Positions 15,254 through 23,472 of a DNA stretch of 64,000 nt are shown here, piece by piece. Every line of letters starts with the position of its first letter. The first letter of the stretch is position 1. Below the pieces are notes generated by a model. It was not told the DNA's origin and made no database searches. It saw only the letters and a program-made list of their open reading frames with translations. Position numbers and translations under genes: made by a program. The DNA is from an uncultured Anaerolineae bacterium. GTDB lineage: Bacteria; Chloroflexota; Anaerolineae; J036; Brachytrichaceae. The stretch lies in NCBI GenBank assembly GCA_937959265.1, contig CALGMA010000019.1, positions 62,001 through 126,000 of the forward strand, read 5' to 3'.

Positions 15254-16375
15254 GTGACAGAACGAAGTCTAGCCGCCGAAGAGCCGCCCGATCACGCTAA
15301 TGGATCGGGCCATCGCAAGCGTCGGCGGCCTGTCCACAGCCACAAGGTCACTATTGGCGACATCGCCCGACACGCCGGCGTATCGAAGACGGCTGTTTCA
15401 TTCGCCTTCAACAAGCCCGGCCGGTTGTCGGCCGAGACCACGCGCCATATCCTCGACGTGGCCCGTGAGCTGGGATATACGCCCAATCCGGTTGCCCGCA
15501 GCCTAAACACGCGCCGCACCCACGCGCTGGGCGTGATCGTGCCGCAGGATATCCCCACCGTGCTGAGCAACCCCTTCTTCGCCGAGCTGATGAGCGGGAT
15601 CGGCGAGGTGTGCAAAGTTGAAGGGATGTCGCTGGTGATCGTGCCGCCGATGCGCGGTTCGCTGGTAGAGGCGACCTATGCGGCTTTGGTAGACGGCTGC
15701 ATCGTCACCGGCCTGAGCGCCGAAGACAAAGCAGTTCGCGCATTGCGCATGCGCCGCATCCCATTCGTCATGCTGGACGCGGATGCGCCGGATGACATCG
15801 CGTCAGTTCAGGTGGACGATTATTGCGGCGCTTATCTGGCCATGAAGCACGTGCTCGACCTGGAACACCGACGCATTGCTATAGCCACGTTCGAGCTGTT
15901 CACTGGCCGCGTCGAGGACTACACCGGCACGCTGCGGCATCGCTTCTCGGGCTATCGGGCGGCGCTGGCCGAAGTCGGCATGTCGCTGTGCTCCCCTCGC
16001 ATCCACGTCATCGAGTGCTCCTGTGACGTAGCAGGCGGCAAACGCGCCTTTCAGCTTTTGACGAAGCTGCGACCGTATCCCACTGCCGTCATCGCGTTGA
16101 GCGACGTGATCGCATTCGGCGTGATCGAAGCGGCGCACTGCGCAGGCGTGCGCGTGCCGGAGGATCTGTCGGTTGTGGGTTTCGACGACATCGAGGCCAG
16201 TCATCTGCTGCGGCCAGCGCTCACCACGGTGCGTCAGCCGACGCGCGAAAAGGGCCGCCAGGCTGCCGAAATGTTCATCCAGATGCTGCACGCCGAGGGG
16301 CCGGCCAAGCCTCGGCACGTCATGCTGCCGGTGGAGCTGATCGTGCGCGAGAGCAGCGCCCGCGCCGCGAGGTGA
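15254..16375 (+). CDS. LacI-family transcriptional regulator
   Basis: A 373-residue repressor-type regulator. The N-terminal helix-turn-helix and hinge helix read VTIGDIARHAGVSKTAVSFAF followed by GYTPNPVARSL, after a 30-residue charged tail. The rest is a periplasmic-binding-like effector domain ending in the usual VVGFDDIEASHLLRPALTTV block. The likely effector is a sugar or nucleoside, but no transport or catabolic operon is adjacent. The GTG start is preceded by GAGGG at good distance. Confidence 0.9.
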   Translation: MTERSLAAEEPPDHANGSGHRKRRRPVHSHKVTIGDIARHAGVSKTAVSFAFNKPGRLSAETTRHILDVARELGYTPNPVARSLNTRRTHALGVIVPQDIPTVLSNPFFAELMSGIGEVCKVEGMSLVIVPPMRGSLVEATYAALVDGCIVTGLSAEDKAVRALRMRRIPFVMLDADAPDDIASVQVDDYCGAYLAMKHVLDLEHRRIAIATFELFTGRVEDYTGTLRHRFSGYRAALAEVGMSLCSPRIHVIECSCDVAGGKRAFQLLTKLRPYPTAVIALSDVIAFGVIEAAHCAGVRVPEDLSVVGFDDIEASHLLRPALTTVRQPTREKGRQAAEMFIQMLHAEGPAKPRHVMLPVELIVRESSARAAR

Positions 16376-16382
16376 AAGCTGA

Positions 16383-16727
16383 ATGCGCTATCGCGTCGTC
16401 GCCGATCACGTTCGCTCGCGCGAAGAGCCGATTCGCTTTGAGCGAGGCGAGTCCATCCTGGTTGAGCAGCCGGATGTGCGATATCCCGGCTGGTGGTGGT
16501 GCACCGACCGGCGCGGCCGCAGCGGCCGGGTGCACGAGAGTTACTTCGAGGAAGAGGACTACCGCTTCGTGGCGCGCGAAGACTACGACGCACGCGAGCT
16601 AACCGTGTGCGCCGGCGAAGTCGTGGAAGCGCTCGACGTGCGGAGCGGTTGGGCGCTTTGCCGCAATAGCACTGGTGAAACCGGTTGGGTGCCGCTGGCC
16701 AAGCTGGTGCCGGTCGCCAGTTGTTAG
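16383..16727 (+). CDS. Small SH3-domain-like protein
   Basis: A 114-residue protein made of two SH3-like repeats. The first carries GESILVEQPDVRYPGWWWCTDRRGRSGRV and the second GEVVEALDVRSGWALCRNSTGETGWVPL. No signal peptide is visible, so it is probably cytosolic. It follows the LacI gene by 7 bases, so the two may be co-transcribed. The binding partner is unknown. Confidence 0.7.
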   Translation: MRYRVVADHVRSREEPIRFERGESILVEQPDVRYPGWWWCTDRRGRSGRVHESYFEEEDYRFVAREDYDARELTVCAGEVVEALDVRSGWALCRNSTGETGWVPLAKLVPVASC

Positions 16728-16754
16728 CAGTCGGCTGCCGGCCATGAATCCCGC

Positions 16755-17771
16755 TTATGCGCACAGCGCTGCCACTAGCACGTCGAGCGCGGTCACGTCG
16801 TCCATACGCCCGGTCTTGATGGCAAAGTCAGCTTCCAATAGCGCGGCGTGCGCTTGCTCCAGCTCGCTCAGCGAAAAGCGGCCGGCCTGTTGGGACGCCT
16901 TCTTCGCCACGAACGGATGCACGCCGACCACGCGCGCCAGTTGCTCTGGGCTGAGATCTGCGTTCTCCTTCGCCTGGATGAGCAGGCGCGTTTGCCGGGC
17001 AATGTGGGCGAGCACAACCAACGGCGATTCGCCGCGCGCCAGCAGGCCGCGCATGGCGCGATAGGCTGCCTCGGCATCACGCACGCCCATCGCATCAACG
17101 AACTTGAAAATATCGGCCACGTCTTCGTCCTGCACTAACAACTCGACATCTCGGCTTTCGATGCGCCGGCCTAGGGCGTAGCTCACCAGCTTGTTCAGCT
17201 CGTTGTCCAGCTTGAGCAAATAGGCCCGGCTGTCGGATTCAAAATGATCGCGGTCGTTGGCGTTGCCGCGATTGATCTTGAGCGCGAGCAACTGCGCCGC
17301 CTGGGAGGAGATGTCTCCGCCCTTCGACTTCGTCCGCTCGATGATCCATTGCGCTGGGTCAGATGGCAGCTCGTACCGTTTGACGATGCCGCTGCTGGTT
17401 TTGTCGGTTGCCAGTTTGACGAGCGGATGCGCGTCTTCCAGCGTGGTGTCTTCGGCGAATACCAGGCGCGTGGTCTCCGGCATGGCCGGCAGATAGCCGA
17501 GCAGCGCCTGAAGCGGGCCGGCAGTTTCCCCCGACTTGGCCCTGGCTTTCGACGCGCCGAGGCCGGCCAGCCAGCCGTATGCGATGACCAGGCGCTTGTC
17601 AGTGAGGAAGGGCATCGTATCGCAAGCTGCAATCAGGTCGCGCAACGGTGCGCCGCGTTCGATCACCGTGGTGTTGAGCGACGCCATCTCCGGTTCGCCC
17701 AGCTTCGCCTTCATGTGGGCGATTTCCTCATCGCGCGCCAAGGTGTTCGGGCCGTGGAAGAGATACCACAT
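16755..17771 (-). CDS. holA: DNA polymerase III delta subunit
   Basis: The clamp-loader delta subunit, which opens the sliding clamp. The 338-residue product begins MWYLFHGPNTLARDEEI, as HolA does, and has the central FLTDKRLVIAYGW, KFVDAMGVRDAEAAYRAMRGLL and LIARQTRLLIQAKE-like helical blocks of the C-terminal collar. ATG 17771 matches that start; 26 upstream codons are excluded. It converges with the SH3 gene. Confidence 0.85.
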   Translation of the reverse strand: MWYLFHGPNTLARDEEIAHMKAKLGEPEMASLNTTVIERGAPLRDLIAACDTMPFLTDKRLVIAYGWLAGLGASKARAKSGETAGPLQALLGYLPAMPETTRLVFAEDTTLEDAHPLVKLATDKTSSGIVKRYELPSDPAQWIIERTKSKGGDISSQAAQLLALKINRGNANDRDHFESDSRAYLLKLDNELNKLVSYALGRRIESRDVELLVQDEDVADIFKFVDAMGVRDAEAAYRAMRGLLARGESPLVVLAHIARQTRLLIQAKENADLSPEQLARVVGVHPFVAKKASQQAGRFSLSELEQAHAALLEADFAIKTGRMDDVTALDVLVAALCA

Positions 17772-17800
17772 GGTGGTGCTTGAGTAAGCGCATGAGCATA

Positions 17801-18802
17801 TTAGCACGTTGGCGCGTTGGCAGCCAGGTAGCCGTGCGCTACATACCACTGATGCGTGCGGGCAATGGTCTCGGCGATGGGTCGCGCTGTCAGCCCTAGT
17901 TCGCGCCGTGCTTTGCCTGGGTCGAACCAGAATGTCTCGGCGGCGAAGCGCACCTGCTCGCTGCTGACCGGCAGCTTCCAGCCCAGTCGGCGATGCAAGA
18001 GATCAACCGGCGAGGCGGCCGCTTTGAGAAGGACAGAGGGCAACACCAGGCGCGGCCGAGGCCGACCCACCACGTCGGCTACGATGTCGAACAGTTGTCG
18101 GTAAGTGAGATTCTCGCCGGTCAGGACGTAACGTTCACCTGTAGAGCCGCGCTCGGCGGCGGCGATATGCCCGGCGCACACGTCGGCGACATCCACGACG
18201 CTCACGCCGCCGGGCGGGACGAAGGGAATAGTGCGCCGCGCCGCTTCGACGATCAGGCTGCTGCTGATGAGGTTCACGTCGCGTGGGCCGAACACCACTG
18301 CCGGATTGACGATGATCACGTCCAACCCGCGCGCGATGAATTCGCGACACACCTGCTCGGCCAGGTGCTTGCTGTAGCCGTAGGGGAACTCGTGCGGCTG
18401 CAGGTTGAACTGCGCGCGTTCGTCGAGCATTTGGCCGAACGGCGGCCGGCCGAGCGAGGCGCAACTGCTGGTGAACACGACGCGTCGCACGCCGGCATCC
18501 AGCGCCGCCCGGAGCACGTTGCGCGTGCCGTCCACGTTCACCCGCATCATTCTGCCAGCGTCGCTGCGCCAGTAATCGGCGATAGCTGCCACGTGAAAGA
18601 CGACATCCACGCTGGCCATTGCCGCGCCGAGCGACGCCGGTTCGGTCACATCGCCGATGGCCGATTCATAGCGCAAGCCGGCCAGTGCTTTGAGTGAAGA
18701 AGATGGCCGGTGCAGCGCGCGTACTGCCCAGCCGTGCTGGGTCAACGCTTCGACGAGATTGGCGCCGATGAAGCCGGTTGCGCCGGTGACAAGTGCAAGC
18801 AT
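17801..18802 (-). CDS. Extended SDR, dihydroflavonol-reductase/HpnA-like
   Basis: A 333-residue NAD(P)-dependent extended short-chain dehydrogenase. The cofactor motif TGATGFIG is at the N-terminus, and the catalytic YGYSK appears mid-protein, with a serine in FTSSCASLG. It resembles dihydroflavonol-4-reductase-like proteins, including the hopanoid-linked HpnA group, but no hopanoid genes are present. ATG 18802 starts the family sequence; a minus-strand TAGACT lies 11 bases upstream. It is divergent from uppP. Confidence 0.8.
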   Translation of the reverse strand: MLALVTGATGFIGANLVEALTQHGWAVRALHRPSSSLKALAGLRYESAIGDVTEPASLGAAMASVDVVFHVAAIADYWRSDAGRMMRVNVDGTRNVLRAALDAGVRRVVFTSSCASLGRPPFGQMLDERAQFNLQPHEFPYGYSKHLAEQVCREFIARGLDVIIVNPAVVFGPRDVNLISSSLIVEAARRTIPFVPPGGVSVVDVADVCAGHIAAAERGSTGERYVLTGENLTYRQLFDIVADVVGRPRPRLVLPSVLLKAAASPVDLLHRRLGWKLPVSSEQVRFAAETFWFDPGKARRELGLTARPIAETIARTHQWYVAHGYLAANAPTC

Positions 18803-18841
18803 AGCACTGCGAAAGTCTACAGGACCGGCGCAGTGCACACC

Positions 18842-18858
18842 TGTTACGATTCGTTCCC
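18842..18858 (+). promoter_or_regulatory. Leaderless-type promoter of uppP
   Basis: TGTTACGAT is an extended -10 with the hexamer at 18845-18850, ending 8 bases before the uppP ATG. Confidence 0.4.
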
Positions 18859-19671
18859 ATGGATTTATCACTGCTGTTCAAAGCGCTCATCATGGGCATC
18901 GTCGAGGGCCTCACCGAATTCCTCCCCATTTCTTCCACTGGCCACCTCATCGTCGTCGGCAAGTTGATCGGGTTCCCCGAAGCGGTCGCTGCAACATTCG
19001 AAATCTTCATCCAACTCGGCGCCATCCTGGCTGTCGTCGTTTACTTCGCGCGCGACTTACTCGACCTGTCGCGACGCGCGACGCGCGACCAGCGTGCGCA
19101 ACGCTTGCTGTTCAACGTGGCGATCGCATTCATTCCGGCAGCGGTCGTCGGCGTGCTGCTCAGCCGCTCCATCAAAGATAACCTGTTTAACCCGATCACG
19201 GTCGCCTTTGCGCTCATCGCCGGAGGCGTCATCATGTTGATCGTGGAGTGGCGGCCGCGTCAGGCAGCGACGCATCGAGTCGAAGACGCGCATTGGCGAC
19301 AGGCGCTCACCGTCGGTCTCGCGCAGATCGTCTCGCTTTGGCCGGGCTTCTCGCGATCGGCGTCCACCATCATTGGTGGTTTGCTGGCCGGCATGGATCG
19401 GCCTACTGCATTGCGATTTTCGTTCTATCTCTCCATCCCCACTATGCTGGCCGCGACCGTGTTCGACTTCGTGCGCAACCTGGATGCCATCCATCCGACC
19501 GAGCTGCCGGCGTTTGCCGTCGGATTGATCGCTGCTTTCCTCGTCGCGCTCGTCGTCATTAAGCTCTTTCTCAGCTACGTTGCCCAGCACGATCTGAAAC
19601 CCTTTGCCTGGTATCGCATCGTCGTGGGAGTCATTCTGCTGGGACTGGCCGCCGCCGGCTTCTTCGGGTGA
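18859..19671 (+). CDS. uppP: Undecaprenyl-diphosphatase
   Basis: The BacA/UppP integral membrane phosphatase that recycles undecaprenyl diphosphate for peptidoglycan and polysaccharide export. The 270-residue product has the signature EGLTEFLPISSTGHL near the N-terminus and the second catalytic block PGFSRSAST, plus about eight hydrophobic helices. It complements uppS found at 29.5 kb. Confidence 0.93.
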   Translation: MDLSLLFKALIMGIVEGLTEFLPISSTGHLIVVGKLIGFPEAVAATFEIFIQLGAILAVVVYFARDLLDLSRRATRDQRAQRLLFNVAIAFIPAAVVGVLLSRSIKDNLFNPITVAFALIAGGVIMLIVEWRPRQAATHRVEDAHWRQALTVGLAQIVSLWPGFSRSASTIIGGLLAGMDRPTALRFSFYLSIPTMLAATVFDFVRNLDAIHPTELPAFAVGLIAAFLVALVVIKLFLSYVAQHDLKPFAWYRIVVGVILLGLAAAGFFG

Positions 19672-19700
19672 CGTTGCGTTGGACGAATGTCATATCTACC

Positions 19701-19717
19701 TGTGACAAAACGTCACT
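19701..19717. promoter_or_regulatory. CRP-like inverted repeat at the qcr promoter
   Basis: TGTGA and TCACT flank a 7-base centre, close to the CRP-type TGTGA-N6-TCACA but with one extra base. It overlaps the proposed -35 element, as an operator would. Confidence 0.3.
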
Positions 19718-19744
19718 GACGGGTTGGGTGGCTCGTGATATATT
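19716..19744 (+). promoter_or_regulatory. Promoter of the qcr (bc complex) operon
   Basis: CTGACG (19716-19721) and TATATT (19739-19744) are separated by 17 bases. Transcription from about 19751 would give a leader of roughly 130 nt before the Rieske gene. The remaining leader shows no ORF. Confidence 0.5.
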
Positions 19745-19883
19745 CCGCACCGGTCCGAGACCGCCTCAGCACATCCATGCGCATTCTGGCAGGGTCTCGT
19801 GTTCGAAGCGGTCAGACAGCGTCCGAGCATAGCTCGGCGAGTCGCCAAAGTCGCACAGCGCAAATGGCTTTGAAGGAGTGTCA

Positions 19884-20684
19884 ATGGCAGAGACAATGGA
19901 ACCGAAGGGATCACCGGCTTCTCAGGCCGCTGAAGAAGCCGCAGCCGCAGCTCGACAGGCGGCTGAAGATATTAGGGCTGCAACCGAACAAGCAGGTCAG
20001 GCTGCCAAACGTGCAGTGGACGACTCGGCAAAGCAGGTGAAACAATCCGTAGACGCCGCGAAACCAGCGACGCCGGCAGCCGCAGCCAAGCCTGCAGCAG
20101 CAAGCGCGGCACCGAAACCGGCAGCCGCTGCTGCAAAAGAGAAGGAAGCAGAAGCGCCAGTTGCTCCATCGAAAGGCGTGACGCGGCGTGAGTTCCTTAA
20201 TTACGTGTGGGGAGCGTCCATGGCGCTCTTCCTGGCGCAATTTGCCGGCATCACGTTCTTTTTCGCTATGCCGCGCTTTCGGGCCGGCGAATTCGGCGGC
20301 AAGATCACCGTGCGCGCCGATGAGTTCCCGCAGCCTAATGAGACGCCGATCTCGAACAACGCCGGCAAGTTCTGGCTGGTGCATACCGATGCCGGCATCA
20401 ACACGCTATACAAAATCTGCACCCATCTGGGCTGCATCTTCCCGTGGAGCGACGCAGCAAAGATTTTCGCTTGCCCTTGTCACGGTTCGCAGTTCCAGCT
20501 CGATGGCACCTACATCGCCGGACCCGCGCCACGTGATTTGGATCGCTTTACCTTCGAGGTGCTTGACGCCAGCGGCAATATCATCGCCACGTCCACGGAC
20601 GGCCAACCCATCCCGATGCCGCCAGGCGCCGACACCGTGGTCGTCAACACCGGGCAGAAAATCCTGGGCAAGTCACATTTCTGA
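19884..20684 (+). CDS. qcrA: Rieske iron-sulfur subunit of cytochrome bc complex
   Basis: Carries electrons from quinol to the cytochrome c subunit. The cluster motifs are CTHLGC (179-184) and CPCHGS (197-202). A transmembrane helix spans about 107-129, preceded by TRREFLN, a twin-arginine-like motif as expected for Tat-exported Rieske proteins. The first ~100 residues are an unusual Ala/Lys/Glu/Pro-rich tail, histone-like in composition, exposed to the cytoplasm. ATG 19884 follows GAAGGAG at 5 bases; a GTG at 19878 overlaps that site. qcrB and qcrC follow. Confidence 0.9.
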   Translation: MAETMEPKGSPASQAAEEAAAAARQAAEDIRAATEQAGQAAKRAVDDSAKQVKQSVDAAKPATPAAAAKPAAASAAPKPAAAAAKEKEAEAPVAPSKGVTRREFLNYVWGASMALFLAQFAGITFFFAMPRFRAGEFGGKITVRADEFPQPNETPISNNAGKFWLVHTDAGINTLYKICTHLGCIFPWSDAAKIFACPCHGSQFQLDGTYIAGPAPRDLDRFTFEVLDASGNIIATSTDGQPIPMPPGADTVVVNTGQKILGKSHF

Positions 20685-20737
20685 GATTAACGGACCGAGA
20701 TTGTGTTGTGCATCTGATGAGGAGGTAAAAACCCGAT

Positions 20738-22426
20738 ATGGCTATTGTTGGACAGAAACTGGTCAAGCAGATTCAAGCCACCGGCCTGAAAGCGACGATA
20801 GCGCAACGCTTCGATGACGCGTTCACCCGTTTCACGGCAGGCTTGTCGTGGAACGACGTGCGCGGCGTCTTGCGCGGCGACCCGCCGGCCAAACCGAACC
20901 CGCGTGTGAAACCGCACACCGAAGGGTTCTGGTTCCACATTCGCCCGACGTTCTATCACGAAGCCGTCACCACGCTTTATCCCACCTTCCGCCTGGGCCT
21001 GCTTTCGGCGCTGTTCTTCACGTTCGAGATCATCACCGGCATCTTCCTGATGATCTTCTACACGCCGTCGCCAGCCTATGCCTACGGCAACATGCTCGAT
21101 ATCCTGACCAATGTGCCGTTTGGCAAGTTTGTGCGCGACCTGCATCGCCTGGGCGCGGAGGGCATGGTGATCATCGTGACGCTCCACATGGCGCGCACCT
21201 TCATTACCGGCTCATATAAGAAGCCGCGCCAGTTCACCTGGTTCACCGGCGTGGTGCTGCTCGTCGTCACGCTGTTCCTGTCGTTCAGCGGCTATCTGCT
21301 GCCATGGGACCAGCTCGCGTTCTGGGCAGTGACGATCGGCACCTCGATGGCCGATGCTGTGCCCGGCGTTGGCCCGCAGCTCAACCTGCTGCTCCGTGGC
21401 GCGCCCGACATCGGCGCCGGCGGATTGCTGCGCTTCTATCTCTTCCACGTCGTGCTGTTCCCACTGATCGGCGTGATCTTCGTCGCGGTGCATTACTACA
21501 AGGTCGTGCGTTTTGGCATCAGCCTGCCGCCGGAGATGGAGGCCATCGGAGAGGACACCGCCCGCAAGGTGCCCCCGGAGAAGCGCGTGAACTTCTTGCC
21601 GGATATCCTCACCAACGAGCTGATGTACGCCGGCGTGGCGTTTGCTGTCCTGGCCATCTCCTGCGCAACGTGGTACGCTGCCCCGCTAGAGCATCACGCT
21701 GATCCGCTGGTGACGCCGAATCACACCGTGGCGCCGTGGTACTTCTACTGGTTGCAGGGTCTGCTCAAGATCCCGCACATGATTCCGCTCCTACCCGGCG
21801 GCATTGCCGGCGAGGTGGATCGCTTCTTCGCCAACGTCTTTGGCCTGACGCCGAAGGTGTTCTGGGGCGTGATCGTTGGCCCGCTGCTGTTTGCCTTGTT
21901 GTTCGTCGTGCCTTACATTGACCCGAACCCCAGCCGCCGCTACGGCGATCGAAAGGTCATGCTCACCTTCGGCGCGATTTTCGCCGCTGTGATCATTTAC
22001 CTGTCGCTGGCCGGCATTCCTACCGGCGTGCCGATCACCGGTTTCGGCTACGTGGGCGGCGACCCGGCGTCAGAAGTGGGACAAGCTTTCATCCCCGACG
22101 AAGGCGTTGGCCCGGTGCGCCAATTGCCATATGAGCAGTATGCCGTCGGCAAGTTCCCGATCAATGCACAGCCGAACACCGGTTCGGCAGGGCTCGACCG
22201 GCTGATCCGCGACATCCACAACGACATGGAGGCGCGCAAAGCGCGGCCCGACCCATTGGGCAAGACGCTCTCTGCTGATGCGACTGGCTCGCTGGAAGTG
22301 AAAGAGATCCAGGCGAACCTCAAGCAGGTAATCATCACTGTGGACTACACCGATGTGAACGGCGCCCCGGCGCAATTCAAGAAGTACACCTTCCTGCATG
22401 CCCAGTCAGGTTACGTTTCTGAATAA
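20738..22426 (+). CDS. qcrB: Cytochrome b subunit of bc complex (fused b6/subunit IV type)
   Basis: The membrane core of a quinol:cytochrome c oxidoreductase. The two haem-ligand pairs are visible in LHRLGAEGMVIIVTLHMAR and FHVVLFPLIGVIFVAVHYYK. At the quinol-oxidation site the classical PEWY reads APWY (TVAPWYFYWLQ), a variant also known in some non-proteobacterial bc complexes. The 562 residues include an N-terminal soluble part and a ~110-residue hydrophilic C-terminal extension. GAGGAGG lies about 12 bases before the ATG. It is a single fused chain, not a split b6/IV pair. Confidence 0.92.
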   Translation: MAIVGQKLVKQIQATGLKATIAQRFDDAFTRFTAGLSWNDVRGVLRGDPPAKPNPRVKPHTEGFWFHIRPTFYHEAVTTLYPTFRLGLLSALFFTFEIITGIFLMIFYTPSPAYAYGNMLDILTNVPFGKFVRDLHRLGAEGMVIIVTLHMARTFITGSYKKPRQFTWFTGVVLLVVTLFLSFSGYLLPWDQLAFWAVTIGTSMADAVPGVGPQLNLLLRGAPDIGAGGLLRFYLFHVVLFPLIGVIFVAVHYYKVVRFGISLPPEMEAIGEDTARKVPPEKRVNFLPDILTNELMYAGVAFAVLAISCATWYAAPLEHHADPLVTPNHTVAPWYFYWLQGLLKIPHMIPLLPGGIAGEVDRFFANVFGLTPKVFWGVIVGPLLFALLFVVPYIDPNPSRRYGDRKVMLTFGAIFAAVIIYLSLAGIPTGVPITGFGYVGGDPASEVGQAFIPDEGVGPVRQLPYEQYAVGKFPINAQPNTGSAGLDRLIRDIHNDMEARKARPDPLGKTLSADATGSLEVKEIQANLKQVIITVDYTDVNGAPAQFKKYTFLHAQSGYVSE

Positions 22427-22437
22427 GGATGGCTTTG

Positions 22438-23397
22438 ATGAGCATCTTCAAGAAGATCATCACCTTTCGTCCCAGCTTCACCGTACGCATCCTGACCGGC
22501 CTGATCAGCATGCTCATCTTGCTTAGCGTATGCACGTTCATCGGCCTGGCCGACCAGACTCGCTTGAATGTGCGTGCTGCTGAATTCGATGCCCGCTCGA
22601 TCGAGGCAGGTGCCAAGGTGTACTTCGAGCAATGCGCGCGGTGCCACGGCGTGAAGGGTGAAGGCGTCGAGGGCTTGGGGCCGGCGCTGGCCAGCGAGCA
22701 GTTCGTCGGGCGGATCGAACTCGTCCGCGACGGCATGCAACTGCAGACGGTCAAGGTGGTCAAGCCCAGCACGCGCATGGAACAGATCGGCTGGACCGGC
22801 ACGCTTCAGGATTACATCCTTGGCGTGACAGCGTCGGGCATCCCGGTTAAGACCAGCAACGTCTGGGACGTCAATCACCCGACGTTCAGCGAGCGATTCG
22901 GAGGGCCGCTGCGTGACGACCAGATTCGCAACGTTACCAACTTCATTGTGAACTACGGGCTGAACCCGCTGCCGGACGACCAGGCGCTACTGCCGCCCGC
23001 CCCTGGCGAAGGCATGGCGCCACGGCCGACGCCCGTGCCGCTCACCCCTCAGCAGGAAGCCGGACGCGAGGTCTATCTGGCCAAAGGCTGCACGGCCTGC
23101 CACGCCATCCGCGGCGTCGGCGCGCAAGGCGCCATCGGCCCGAACCTCACGCGCATCGGCGCCGTTTCGGAAGAGCGCATCGCCAGCGATAGCTATAAGA
23201 CCAACCTGAAGGATCAACCGCCTGCCACCACCGGCGCCGAGTACATCCGCCAATCCATCCTGCACCCGAACGCCTACGTCGTGGCGCAGTGTCCGCAAGG
23301 CCCTTGCCCGGCCGGCGTGATGCCGCAGAACTACGAGCAGCAGTTGACGCCGGAAGAGCTGGACAACCTGGTGGACTATCTGAATTCCCTCAAGTAG
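22438..23397 (+). CDS. qcrC: Dihaem cytochrome c subunit of bc complex
   Basis: The membrane-anchored dihaem cytochrome that replaces cytochrome c1. It has an N-terminal helix (about 19-38) and two haem sites, CARCH at 66-70 and CTACH at 218-222, each followed by a cytochrome c fold with GPAL or GPNL. A Pro-rich linker separates the two. It should receive electrons from the Rieske protein. I prefer ATG 22438, because AAGGATGG sits 5 bases before it; ATG 22429 is also in frame. A strong terminator follows the gene. Confidence 0.9.
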   Translation: MSIFKKIITFRPSFTVRILTGLISMLILLSVCTFIGLADQTRLNVRAAEFDARSIEAGAKVYFEQCARCHGVKGEGVEGLGPALASEQFVGRIELVRDGMQLQTVKVVKPSTRMEQIGWTGTLQDYILGVTASGIPVKTSNVWDVNHPTFSERFGGPLRDDQIRNVTNFIVNYGLNPLPDDQALLPPAPGEGMAPRPTPVPLTPQQEAGREVYLAKGCTACHAIRGVGAQGAIGPNLTRIGAVSEERIASDSYKTNLKDQPPATTGAEYIRQSILHPNAYVVAQCPQGPCPAGVMPQNYEQQLTPEELDNLVDYLNSLK

Positions 23398-23416
23398 CTG
23401 TTGCGAGTTTCGTATG

Positions 23417-23449
23417 AAGGGCGGGTCGAGTGGCCCGCCCTTTTCTTTT
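23417..23449 (+). terminator. Terminator of the qcr operon
   Basis: GGGCGGG (23419-23425) pairs perfectly with CCCGCCC (23434-23440), and TTTTCTTTT follows. Confidence 0.9.
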
Positions 23450-23457
23450 GCGTCTCG

Positions 23458-23472
23458 GATAATGGGCAGACC
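23458..23472 (+). promoter_or_regulatory. Leaderless-type promoter of the MFS gene
   Basis: GATAAT (23458-23463) ends 9 bases before the ATG at 23473, directly after the qcr terminator. No ribosome binding site is seen. Confidence 0.4.
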
